From assembly GCA_030637135.1 (NCBI GenBank), contig DAOVVO010000074.1:1-6828 (forward strand): a stretch of DNA of 6,828 nucleotides, in the 5' to 3' direction. Each line of letters starts with the position of its first letter. The first letter of the stretch is position 1. This document shows positions 1-6,276 of the stretch, piece after piece. The notes beneath the pieces were generated by a model. The model saw nothing but the letters and a program-made list of their open reading frames with translations, had not been told where the DNA came from and searched no databases. The stretch is from Nitrospirota bacterium. GTDB taxonomy: Bacteria; Nitrospirota; Thermodesulfovibrionia; UBA6902; BMS3Bbin08. A program made the translations under genes and the position numbers.

Positions 1-201
1 AATGACATTCGGTATTAAACCCGATTTCTCGGGGGTATCCCAATCCTAGGGGCAGGTTACCCACGTGTTACTCACCCGTTCGCCACTAAGTTATAGCACT
101 CCACCAGCCGAAACCAGTTTCACGCTATAACCCCGTTCGACTTGCATGTGTTAGGCGCGCCGCCAGCGTTCGTTCTGAGCCAGGATCAAACTCTCAGTTT
201 A
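1..201 (-). rRNA. rrs: 16S ribosomal RNA, 5' end (partial)
   Basis: Read on the minus strand, 194-181 is AGAGTTTGATCCTG, the universal 27F site near the 5' end of 16S rRNA. It is followed by GGCTCAGAACGAACGCTGG and ACACATGCAAGTCGAACGGG, then GAACGGGTGAGTAACACGTG, which is the conserved start of the molecule. Counting back from E. coli position 8 puts the mature 5' end near 201. The gene runs off the left edge, so only about 200 nt are present. The V1 helix is well formed (GTTATAGC pairs with GCTATAAC). The GGCGGCGCGCCTAACACATG segment excludes a typical planctomycete and fits several other phyla; Nitrospirota is my best but weak guess. Confidence 0.97.
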
Positions 202-231
202 AAAATCGACTTGCGGGCCTACTTTTTATAG

Positions 232-244
232 TTTTCAAAGAACA
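232..244 (-). promoter_or_regulatory. boxA-like rRNA antitermination site in the 16S leader
   Basis: On the minus strand the leader reads TGTTCTTTGAAAA about 30-40 nt before the mature 16S 5' end. This resembles the rRNA boxA core (TGCTCTTTAACAA) bound by the NusB/NusE antitermination complex. Just upstream, GATTA/TAATC (246-250 and 268-272 on plus coordinates) can pair as a boxB-like hairpin. The assignment rests on motif and position only. Confidence 0.6.
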
Positions 245-282
245 CGATTAGAGATAATTTCTTGACGTAATCCTCTATAAAT

Positions 283-311
283 ATTCTATCACAAAAACAG
301 TTTAAAATAAA
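283..311 (-). promoter_or_regulatory. Possible second rRNA promoter P2 (extended -10)
   Basis: On the minus strand TGATAGAAT gives an extended -10 (TAGAAT at 288-283 with TG two bases before it). The -35 at 17 nt spacing is poor (TTTATT, 311-306). rRNA operons often have tandem promoters, so this may be a P2, but support is weak. Confidence 0.35.
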
Positions 312-323
312 CTGAGAATTATT

Positions 324-352
324 ATAATAATTATTTCTGCGCACTAAGTCAA
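324..352 (-). promoter_or_regulatory. Putative rRNA promoter P1 (sigma70-type)
   Basis: On the minus strand TTGACT (352-347) is followed after 17 nt by TATTAT (329-324), a good sigma70 match. It sits about 125-150 nt before the mature 16S end, a usual place for an rRNA promoter. Predicted transcription start is near 317. Confidence 0.6.
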
Positions 353-556
353 TACCTTTCGTGTCAATGTTAGATTATATTGAAAATTCAATGACATAGG
401 AAATATCATTTCTTTACAATTACTCATCAGTAAAGCATAAACATTATTTTCATTTTTTGAAATTGTTAGTCTGTATTTTTTTATTCAATTTCTTTCTCTT
501 TTTATTAAAAAATAACTATGAGAGAACATATGCACAAAAGAAAATAGTTCGACTTC

Positions 557-585
557 TTGACACAAAAAATCCTTTGTTGTATCTT
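557..585 (+). promoter_or_regulatory. Heat-shock operon promoter (sigma70-type)
   Basis: A perfect -35 TTGACA (557-562), a 17-nt spacer and TATCTT (580-585, 4 of 6 matches to TATAAT) point to transcription starting near 592. That start falls inside the CIRCE element, so HrcA bound there would block RNA polymerase. CIRCE operons normally use the housekeeping sigma factor, which agrees. Confidence 0.75.
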
Positions 586-586
586 A

Positions 587-613
587 TTAGCACTCTACTG
601 ACTAGAGTGCTAA
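587..613 (+). promoter_or_regulatory. CIRCE operator, HrcA binding site
   Basis: TTAGCACTC, nine bases, GAGTGCTAA: a perfect match to the CIRCE consensus inverted repeat. It straddles the predicted transcription start and lies 27 bases before the hrcA start codon. CIRCE is the operator of the HrcA repressor, encoded immediately downstream, giving an autoregulated operon induced when HrcA loses its GroE-assisted fold during heat stress. The transcribed repeat can also form a 9-bp hairpin in the 5' leader. Confidence 0.98.
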
Positions 614-640
614 GAGGCATTTTCAGGACAAGTATAAACG

Positions 641-1684
641 ATGAGTGAATTAGACGAAAGAAGCAAAACAATACTCTTATCAATTATACAGAGTTATACT
701 GATTATAACGGGCCTGTAGGCTCACGTGCTGTTATGAAAAGATATTCCCTTGGGCTTTCATCAGCAACAATACGAAACACTATGGCAGACCTTGAGGAAT
801 TAGGATATGTAACACAGCCTCATACTTCAGCAGGAAGAATACCAACTGAAAGGGGATACAGGTTTTACGTCAATACGTTATTAAAAGAACACGCATATTC
901 TCTTAACACAAAGGCCCTCCACCAGCTCGTTAATCGACTGCTCGTTATAGAAAAAGATATGAATAATCTCATTAAAGAGGTATCCAAAACGTTATCGTCC
1001 TTTTCCCGCTATCTCGGGGTAGTAACCGCACCGAAAGAAGATGAAATAAGTTTAGAACATATTGAATTCATAAAACACAAGAACGATAAAATTCTCTGTG
1101 TGCTCATATCTGAACAGGGAATAATTAAAAACAAAATTATAGTGTTAGAAAAGAAAACCTTTACCCAGAAACAACTTGAAAAAATAACCCTGTACCTTAA
1201 TAGTGAATTAAAAGGGCTTACCCTCAAAGACATAAGAACAAAAATACTATCACAGATGTCCCAGGAAAAAGTGAGATGCGATAAGCTCATAAACAATGCC
1301 CTCTTCCTGTGCAAAAAGGTACTGGAATGGGAAAGCAATAACCTGTTTTATATGGGTGAAATTTCAGGGACCTGCAATGTAGCAAATTTTGCAACCCTGA
1401 AGCAAATCAAAGAACTTCTCAAAGCAATCGAAGAGAAACGCCTTATGGTAAAATTACTCGATAAAATAACCGACTCTGAAGGTGTCCAGGTCCTCATTGG
1501 CTCAGAAAATACTCTCTCTGAAATGAAAGAATTAAGTTTTGTAGCCTCAACCTACAATGACGGACATCACACCCTCGGTAAAATCGGTATCATTGGTCCA
1601 ACGAGAATGAACTACAGTGAAGTAATACCTATTGTCAGTCACACGGCAAAGATCCTGACACAGATTTTATGTGAAATGAGGTGA
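641..1684 (+). CDS. hrcA: Heat-inducible transcription repressor HrcA
   Basis: HrcA is the dimeric repressor that binds CIRCE and shuts off class I heat-shock genes; GroEL/GroES keep it active in the family. The 347 residues match the usual length (about 340-350). The N-terminal winged-helix DNA-binding domain (about 1-75) carries GPVGSRAV (24-31), SSATIRNTMADLEELGY (40-56) and QPHTSAGRIPTERGYRFYV (59-77). The C-terminal GAF-like and dimerisation part has IGSEN (286-290) and GIIGPTRMNYSEVIPIV (316-332). The ATG at 641 is preceded by AGGA at 625-628, a rather long 12-nt spacing, and gives the family N-terminus. It is the first gene after its own operator at 587-613, and grpE follows after 12 bases. 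Nothing looks damaged. Confidence 0.98.
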   Translation: MSELDERSKTILLSIIQSYTDYNGPVGSRAVMKRYSLGLSSATIRNTMADLEELGYVTQPHTSAGRIPTERGYRFYVNTLLKEHAYSLNTKALHQLVNRLLVIEKDMNNLIKEVSKTLSSFSRYLGVVTAPKEDEISLEHIEFIKHKNDKILCVLISEQGIIKNKIIVLEKKTFTQKQLEKITLYLNSELKGLTLKDIRTKILSQMSQEKVRCDKLINNALFLCKKVLEWESNNLFYMGEISGTCNVANFATLKQIKELLKAIEEKRLMVKLLDKITDSEGVQVLIGSENTLSEMKELSFVASTYNDGHHTLGKIGIIGPTRMNYSEVIPIVSHTAKILTQILCEMR

Positions 1685-1696
1685 ATATAAAATAAA

Positions 1697-2287
1697 ATGA
1701 CCGAAGAGGAGAAAAACGATATTTTAGAGAATGAGAATATTGAAAAGAAGGAAAATCAAGAAGAACAGACGGATGTCGCTGAAACTGAACAGGAAAAAGG
1801 AGTTGAAGAACTTAAGAAAGAACTTGCTGAGTTAAATGATAAATTTTTAAGGCTCTATGCTGATTTTGAAAATTATAAGCGTTTAGCAGCAAAGAATAAG
1901 GAGGAGTTAATCAAATACTCCAATGAAGAACTTATGAAAGAACTCCTCTCTGTAATTGACCATTTAGAATTAGCCCTTCAACATTCTGCTAATTCCGAGA
2001 ATTCTTTGGCATTAGCAGAGGGCGTTGATATGACCCTTAAAGAAATAAAAGCAACTCTTGAGAAGTTCGGGCTCGAAAGTATCGAGTCTCTAGGTAATCC
2101 TTTTGACCCTTCTGTACATCATGCAATAGCTCAGGTTGAGACAGAGGACAATGAAGAAAATGTGGTAGTCACGGAATTCAGAAAAGGATACAAACTAAGG
2201 GATAGAGTTTTGAGGGCAGCTCTCGTAGGAGTTTCGAAAAAACCATCCCAGAAAGTTCAAACACAAGAAACGGAAGAGGAGGAATAA
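1697..2287 (+). CDS. grpE: Nucleotide exchange factor GrpE
   Basis: GrpE is the cytosolic cochaperone that releases ADP from DnaK and so resets its substrate cycle; in the family its long helices also act as a thermosensor. The 196-residue protein has an acidic, low-complexity head (1-35), a long coiled-coil region (about 36-90, with ELNDKFLRLYADFENYKR at 45-62), a helical bundle and the C-terminal beta domain that contacts DnaK: GNPFDPSVHHAI (133-144) and GYKLRDRVLRAALVGVS (164-180). The end is a run of glutamates whose codons also form the dnaK ribosome-binding site. The start ATG lies 13 nt after GAGGTG, which overlaps the hrcA stop. Length and motifs are typical. Confidence 0.97.
   Translation: MTEEEKNDILENENIEKKENQEEQTDVAETEQEKGVEELKKELAELNDKFLRLYADFENYKRLAAKNKEELIKYSNEELMKELLSVIDHLELALQHSANSENSLALAEGVDMTLKEIKATLEKFGLESIESLGNPFDPSVHHAIAQVETEDNEENVVVTEFRKGYKLRDRVLRAALVGVSKKPSQKVQTQETEEEE
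2277..2282 (+). promoter_or_regulatory. Strong dnaK ribosome-binding site inside the grpE tail
   Basis: A full AGGAGG sits 10 nt before the dnaK ATG and is read within the Glu codons ending grpE, whose stop is 5 bases before dnaK. It is the strongest Shine-Dalgarno in the operon, which fits the need for more DnaK than HrcA or GrpE from one transcript and supports the ATG at 2293 as start. Confidence 0.8.
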
Positions 2288-2292
2288 ATATT

Positions 2293-4248
2293 ATGGGAAA
2301 AGTAATCGGAATAGACCTTGGTACTACTAATTCAGTAGTTGCAATAATGCAGGCTGGGGAACCGACTATAATTACCAACCAGGAAGGTACAAGGACCACA
2401 CCTTCAATAGTGGCATTTACAGAAAAGAATGAACGTCTTGTCGGCCAGGTCGCGAAAAGACAGGCTATCACAAATCCTGAAAACACGATATTTTCAATCA
2501 AAAGACTTATGGGAAGAAAGTATGATTCAGCAGAATCAAAAGACGCAATAAATAAGCTTCCTTATAAAATCGTGAGTGCTCCAAACGGAGATACACATGT
2601 AGAATCACGGGGAAAAACTTATTCCCCGCCCGAAATTTCTGCGATGATACTCCAGAAACTGAAACAGGCTGCAGAAGACTATCTCGGAGAAACCGTTACG
2701 GATGCCGTCATTACTGTTCCTGCATACTTTGATGACAGCCAGAGACAGGCAACCAAAGATGCGGGCAAGATAGCAGGGCTAAATGTATTGAGGATAATCA
2801 ATGAACCGACAGCTGCCTCACTCGCATATGGTATGGAAAAAAAGAAAGAGGAAAAAATTGCTGTATATGATCTCGGCGGCGGAACCTTTGATGTCTCAAT
2901 TTTAGAGCTCGGAGAAGGTGTCATAGAGGTCAGATCGACTAATGGTGATACCTTCCTCGGAGGAGATGATTTTGACCTGAGAGTCATGGATTGGCTCGTA
3001 GCAGAATTTAAAAAAGAACAGGGGATTGACCTGAGCAAGGATAAAATGGCACTGCAACGGTTAAAAGAAGCAGCAGAAAAAGCTAAAATAGAATTATCCT
3101 CTGCTATGGAAACCGAAATTAACCTTCCTTTTGTTACAGCTGATGCAGCTGGGCCGAAACACTTGCTCATGAAACTATCACGAGCAAAATTTGAACAACT
3201 TGTTGGAGACCTTATCGAAAAGACTATTGGACCATGCAAAACTGCGTTATCTGATGCAGGAATAAGCCCTAAAGATATAGATGAGGTACTACTGGTTGGC
3301 GGACAGACCAGAACACCAAAAGTCCAGATGGTCGTTAAGGAATTCTTTGGCAAAGAAGCGAGTAAAGGTGTAAATCCTGATGAGGTTGTTGCACTTGGAG
3401 CTGCAATCCAGGCAGGTGTCTTAAAAGGCGATGTAAAGGAAGTGCTTCTCCTTGACGTAACCCCGCTTTCCCTTGGGATTGAAACGCTCGGAGGAATTTT
3501 TACGAAACTTATAGAGAGAAATACTACAATACCGACGAAAAAAGCCCAGATATTTTCCACTGCTTCTGACAATCAGCCGGCTGTTACCGTCAAGGTCCAC
3601 CAGGGTGAAAGAGAAATGGCAGCAAACAATAAACTTCTCGGCGTATTCGAACTTGTCGGTATCCCTCCTGCTCCGAGAGGAATCCCGCAAATAGATGTAA
3701 CCTTTGACATTGATGCAAACGGTATCCTCCATGTATCTGCAAAAGACAAGGGAACGGGTAAAGAACAGTCAATAAGAATTACTGCCTCAAGCGGTCTTTC
3801 AGAAGAGGAAATTCAAAAAATGACAAAGGATGCGGAATCTCATGGCGAAGAAGACAGGAAAAAACGCCAGCTCGCAGAAAAGCGAAACGAAGCAGACACG
3901 CTCATATACACAGTCGAAAAATCTCTTAGAGAATATGGGGATAAAATCACCGAAGAGGAGAAGAAACAAATTACGGATACTCTTGAAAACTGTAAGAAAT
4001 TAAAAGATACAACAGATAACGTTGATGAACTTCAAAAAAGCATACAAGATCTGAATTCTGCATCTCATAAACTTGCCGAGCACATTTACAAAACTGCTGA
4101 TACTGGTGCGCAACAGACTGCTGAGACAGCTGGTCCCTCCGCATCAGAAGAAAAGCCTCAGAAAGAAGATGTTGTCGAGGCTGAATTCGAGGAGGCTGAC
4201 AAGGATAAAGAGGAGGCTGACAAGGACAAAAAGGAGAGCGGGGAATAG
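2293..4248 (+). CDS. dnaK: Molecular chaperone DnaK (Hsp70)
   Basis: DnaK is the ATP-driven Hsp70 chaperone that binds exposed hydrophobic peptides, working with DnaJ and GrpE. The nucleotide-binding domain (about 1-380) shows the phosphate-1 loop GIDLGTTNSVV (6-16), INEPTAASLAYG (169-180), DLGGGTFDVSIL (193-204, Thr198 at the autophosphorylation position) and VLLVGGQTRTPKVQ (332-345). The interdomain linker VLLLD is at 384-388, followed by the substrate-binding beta domain (to about 500) and the helical lid. The tail has DVVEAEFEE (626-634), like the conserved end of bacterial DnaK, but continues with EADKDK-type repeats to residue 651, slightly longer than E. coli's 638. The start is fixed by AGGAGG 10 nt upstream. 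grpE is 5 bases before it, and a 54-base gap separates it from dnaJ. Confidence 0.99.
   Translation: MGKVIGIDLGTTNSVVAIMQAGEPTIITNQEGTRTTPSIVAFTEKNERLVGQVAKRQAITNPENTIFSIKRLMGRKYDSAESKDAINKLPYKIVSAPNGDTHVESRGKTYSPPEISAMILQKLKQAAEDYLGETVTDAVITVPAYFDDSQRQATKDAGKIAGLNVLRIINEPTAASLAYGMEKKKEEKIAVYDLGGGTFDVSILELGEGVIEVRSTNGDTFLGGDDFDLRVMDWLVAEFKKEQGIDLSKDKMALQRLKEAAEKAKIELSSAMETEINLPFVTADAAGPKHLLMKLSRAKFEQLVGDLIEKTIGPCKTALSDAGISPKDIDEVLLVGGQTRTPKVQMVVKEFFGKEASKGVNPDEVVALGAAIQAGVLKGDVKEVLLLDVTPLSLGIETLGGIFTKLIERNTTIPTKKAQIFSTASDNQPAVTVKVHQGEREMAANNKLLGVFELVGIPPAPRGIPQIDVTFDIDANGILHVSAKDKGTGKEQSIRITASSGLSEEEIQKMTKDAESHGEEDRKKRQLAEKRNEADTLIYTVEKSLREYGDKITEEEKKQITDTLENCKKLKDTTDNVDELQKSIQDLNSASHKLAEHIYKTADTGAQQTAETAGPSASEEKPQKEDVVEAEFEEADKDKEEADKDKKESGE
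4189..4230 (+). repeat. 21-bp tandem duplication in the dnaK 3' end
   Basis: Two head-to-tail 21-bp copies (4189-4209 and 4210-4230) differ at one base (T at 4206, C at 4227; synonymous GAT/GAC). In frame they encode EEADKDK twice (residues 633-639 and 640-646), extending the charged DnaK tail. One mismatch in 21 suggests a fairly recent duplication. Confidence 0.9.
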
Positions 4249-4279
4249 AGAAGTCAAAAATTGGACATTTAGCTTCTCT
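4247..4279 (+). other. Stem-loop between dnaK and dnaJ
   Basis: AGAGAAG (4247-4253, overlapping the dnaK stop) can pair with CTTCTCT (4273-4279), a 7-bp stem with a 19-nt loop. This lies in the only sizeable gap inside the operon. It has no T-tract, so it is not a standard terminator. It could be an RNA processing or stabilising element that sets dnaK versus dnaJ levels, but only the pairing is seen. Confidence 0.4.
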
Positions 4280-4302
4280 GTTCTCACCTATACTTAGGAA
4301 CA

Positions 4303-5406
4303 ATGAAAGATTATTACCAGACACTTGAGATTGACAAAAACGCTACAGATGTTGATATAAAAAAGGCATACAGGAGATTAGCCCTTAAGTATCACCCTGA
4401 CAGAAACCCCGACGACAAAAAGGCAGAAGAAAAATTCAAAGAGATTAACGAGGCATATTCCTGCCTCAGTGACTCTCAGAAAAGGGATAATTTTGACACC
4501 TATGGCACCTCAGAAGGTGTCGGCGCCGGATTTGGTTTTGGCGACTTCACTTCTAACTTCGGGGATGTGTTCGGGGATATATTCGGGGATTTCTTTGGCA
4601 CCTTTACCGGAAGGAGAGGAAAACGCCCCACAAAAGGACACGACCTGAGATACGATCTTGATTTGAATCTCTCTGAAACCGTTTTCGGTACTTCAAAAAA
4701 TATCAACATCCCCAGATGGGAGACATGCGAGGATTGTAAAGGCAATGGCTCAAAAGATGGATTACACCTCTCCACATGTACGCCCTGTAAAGGCACCGGG
4801 CAAACAAAATTTCAGCAGGGATTTTTTACAATTGCAAAAACATGCAGAAAATGCAATGGCACTGGCAAAATAATCACTGAGCCCTGCACAATGTGCAAAG
4901 GTGCGGGTAAACTCAAAAAGCAGAGGCCCGTATCTCTCAAGATTCCACCCGGCGTAGATACCGGCATAAAACTGAGAGTCTCAGGAGAAGGAGAAGCCGG
5001 GAATTTCGGGGGCCCGCCGGGAGATTTATACGTTTTTATTAATGTCAAGCCCCACCCCTTCTTCAAAAGAAAAGAGAACGACCTCCACTGTGAAGTGCCG
5101 ATATCATTCATCCAGGCTACACTCGGTGGTGAGTTTGAGATTCCAACCATGGACGGAAACGCTTCTGTAAAAATCCCTCAGGGCACCCCTTCCGGAAGGG
5201 TTTTTCACTTAAGAGGTAAAGGTGTTCCACGGTTAGGCGGCTACGGGAAGGGGGATTTATTTATCACCGTATATATAGATGTTCCGAAAAAACTCACATC
5301 CCGGCAGAAAGAGCTTTTACAGGAGTATGCCCGTATTAGTGGTGAAGAAACTCAAAAAAGTTTTGTAGATAAGATAAAAGATATTTTTAAAGAACAGACC
5401 AATTAA
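4303..5406 (+). CDS. dnaJ: Chaperone protein DnaJ (Hsp40, type I)
   Basis: DnaJ delivers unfolded substrates to DnaK and stimulates its ATPase. It is a complete type I J-protein of 367 residues. The J domain (1-70) has the catalytic HPD at 31-33. A Gly/Phe region (about 72-106) contains three FGD(V/I/F) repeats at 86-97. The zinc-binding domain has four CxxCxGxG motifs starting at Cys142, Cys159, Cys181 and Cys195, all cysteines present. The two C-terminal beta domains (about 205-335, with GDLYVFINVKPHPFFKR and FHLRGKGVPRLGG) follow, then a short helical tail. The ATG at 4303 begins the canonical J domain (MKDYYQTLEID). Its ribosome site AGGA is only 3 nt upstream, so translation may be modest. 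rsmE follows 10 bases downstream. Confidence 0.99.
   Translation: MKDYYQTLEIDKNATDVDIKKAYRRLALKYHPDRNPDDKKAEEKFKEINEAYSCLSDSQKRDNFDTYGTSEGVGAGFGFGDFTSNFGDVFGDIFGDFFGTFTGRRGKRPTKGHDLRYDLDLNLSETVFGTSKNINIPRWETCEDCKGNGSKDGLHLSTCTPCKGTGQTKFQQGFFTIAKTCRKCNGTGKIITEPCTMCKGAGKLKKQRPVSLKIPPGVDTGIKLRVSGEGEAGNFGGPPGDLYVFINVKPHPFFKRKENDLHCEVPISFIQATLGGEFEIPTMDGNASVKIPQGTPSGRVFHLRGKGVPRLGGYGKGDLFITVYIDVPKKLTSRQKELLQEYARISGEETQKSFVDKIKDIFKEQTN
4558..4593 (+). repeat. Three 12-bp tandem repeats in the dnaJ Gly/Phe region
   Basis: TTCGGGGAT plus three variable bases occurs three times in tandem (4558-4569, 4570-4581, 4582-4593). They encode FGDV-FGDI-FGDF (residues 86-97). Similar FGD/DIF motifs are normal in DnaJ, where this segment helps regulate handover to DnaK; the identical 9-base cores suggest growth by duplication. 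Confidence 0.85.
5187..5205 (+). other. Terminator-like palindrome inside dnaJ
   Basis: CCCTTCCGGAAGGG (5187-5200) is a perfect palindrome followed directly by five T (5201-5205). As RNA it gives a 5-bp stem with a CCGG loop, resembling a short intrinsic terminator 200 bases before the end of dnaJ. The codons encode a conserved stretch of DnaJ (PSGRVFHLRGKG), so it may be coincidence; the stem is too short to expect strong termination. Confidence 0.3.
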
Positions 5407-5416
5407 TGCTAATTGA

Positions 5417-6139
5417 ATGACCCGCCTATTTTTACTCCCTGAATATCTCACTTCAAAACAAATTTCAATTACAGGTGAGCAGGCGCGTCATCTTATACGT
5501 GTCCTGAGGTCAAAGCCGGGGGATACCGTCACAGTACTGGATGGCAGTGGATACAAATATGAGTGCAGGCTGCTCACGGTCAATAAAAAAGAAGTACAGG
5601 CTGAAGTCATCCACAAAGCGCCCTACTCTGTTGAATCACCGGTCAGCATAACTCTTGCACAGGGAATCCCAAAAGGTGAAAAGATGGACTTCATCGTTCA
5701 GAAATCAACAGAGCTGGGTGTTACAAAAATTATACCGTTAATAACAAGATTTTCGCAGATAAGACATACAGCTAAAAGTAAGCGGTGGGGAAAAATCGCC
5801 TTATCAGCATCCCGGCAGTCGGGAAGAGAACAAATCCCTCTTGTTACCGAACCCGTCAGCTTTGAAGAGTTCCTCAAACAATATACATCCGGGTACGGGA
5901 TTATTTTTTCAGAAGAGGAAAAAGAAAAAAACTTCAAGAAAGTTCTCAGTGACTTTCAGGGTGCTTCCGAAATTACACTACTCGTCGGACCCGAAGGCGG
6001 ATTTTCAAAAGATGAGGTAAAATCCGCACTTCGGAAGGACTTCATTTCAGCGTCCCTTGGCCCTCGCATCCTCCGCACCGAAACAGCACCGCTCACAGCC
6101 ATAAGCATTATCCAGTATGAGCTCGGAGATATCGGGTAA
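5417..6139 (+). CDS. rsmE: 16S rRNA (uracil(1498)-N(3))-methyltransferase RsmE
   Basis: RsmE is a SPOUT-family, trefoil-knot methyltransferase that uses S-adenosylmethionine to methylate N3 of U1498 of 16S rRNA in the assembled 30S subunit. The 240 residues are the normal length. An N-terminal PUA-like RNA-binding domain (about 1-70, with EQARHLIRVLR at 21-31) precedes the SPOUT domain: KGEKMDFIVQKSTELGV (86-102), the SAM-binding-loop motif GPEGGFS (191-197) and the knot motif LGPRILRTETAPLTAIS (214-230). An in-frame TGA directly precedes the ATG at 5417, so no longer start is possible. There is no clear Shine-Dalgarno, and the gene begins 10 bases after dnaJ, suggesting translational coupling. 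dnaJ-(prmA)-rsmE order is known in Firmicutes; prmA is absent here. Confidence 0.97.
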   Translation: MTRLFLLPEYLTSKQISITGEQARHLIRVLRSKPGDTVTVLDGSGYKYECRLLTVNKKEVQAEVIHKAPYSVESPVSITLAQGIPKGEKMDFIVQKSTELGVTKIIPLITRFSQIRHTAKSKRWGKIALSASRQSGREQIPLVTEPVSFEEFLKQYTSGYGIIFSEEEKEKNFKKVLSDFQGASEITLLVGPEGGFSKDEVKSALRKDFISASLGPRILRTETAPLTAISIIQYELGDIG

Positions 6140-6158
6140 TGTTATTTATATATCTTGT

Positions 6159-6260
6159 TTAAAAATCCAGAGGACTCTTTGCTTCTTTAAGGGTCATGCT
6201 CTTTATCGTATGTGTGTAAACCATTGTTGTCCTCACATCACTATGCCCCAGATAATTGTC
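6159..6260 (-). pseudogene. Tyrosine recombinase (integron-integrase-like), C-terminal remnant
   Basis: Read on the minus strand, 6260-6159 encodes about 33 residues ending in TAA: YLGHSDVRTTMVYTH followed by TIKSMTLKEAKSPLDF. LGHSDVRTT is the third catalytic box of tyrosine recombinases, and the Tyr of MVYTH is the nucleophile. The TTM-YTH wording and the SPLD ending resemble integron integrases more than XerC/D. The rest of the protein, including the other catalytic Arg and His residues, is missing. The frame stays open only to about 6315, through a hairpin that encodes nothing like a recombinase, and there is no start codon. It is therefore a truncated relic, convergent with rsmE, whose stop lies 19 bases from its own. 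Family assignment is firm; the integron subtype is inference. Confidence 0.75.
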
Positions 6261-6276
6261 CCACCTCGTAGGTGGG
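6260..6276. repeat. Perfect hairpin at the recombinase breakpoint (REP/IS200-end-like)
   Basis: CCCACCT-CGT-AGGTGGG forms a perfect 7-bp, GC-rich stem with a 3-nt loop, in AT-rich surroundings. It starts exactly where recognisable recombinase coding ends. Short isolated hairpins of this type form the ends of IS200/IS605 elements and REP palindromes moved by RAYT transposases, and the CTTAG beside it (6277-6281) recurs beside the hairpin at 6542-6568. No transposase is visible, so the assignment is a hypothesis; the hairpin itself is certain. Confidence 0.5.

Larger units (their letters stand above)
202..640. other. Divergent intergenic region between 16S rRNA and hrcA
   Basis: This 439-base AT-rich stretch has no convincing protein gene. 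It holds the rRNA leader and promoters on the minus strand (about 202-352) and the heat-shock promoter and CIRCE operator on the plus strand (557-613). The middle, 353-556, is AT-rich filler with a short perfect palindrome, ATTGAA-AA-TTCAAT, at 379-392, whose role is unknown. A weak extra plus-strand promoter (TTTACA at 413-418, CATAAA at 436-441) can be drawn but is not convincing. Confidence 0.8.

Noticed and set aside
1..201. Precise phylum assignment from the 16S fragment
   Set aside because: Only ~200 nt are visible and the recognisable segments are shared by several phyla; a database search is needed.
353..396. Second operator from TGTCAATG (362-369) and CAATGACA (389-396)
   Set aside because: The arms match only 7 of 8 bases and are not centred on the palindrome at 379-392; likely chance in AT-rich DNA.
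457..648. 63-codon open frame before hrcA starting at TTG
   Set aside because: It spans the heat-shock promoter and the CIRCE operator, overlaps the hrcA start, lacks a ribosome site and shows no known motif.
2679..3572. 297-codon open frame antisense to dnaK
   Set aside because: Serine-rich, low-complexity translation typical of the reverse of a well-expressed gene; dnaK is complete on the other strand.
6140..6180. Intrinsic terminator after rsmE
   Set aside because: Only AGAG-GA-CTCT, a 4-bp stem with a weak T-run, is present; insufficient for a terminator call, and it overlaps the recombinase relic's end.
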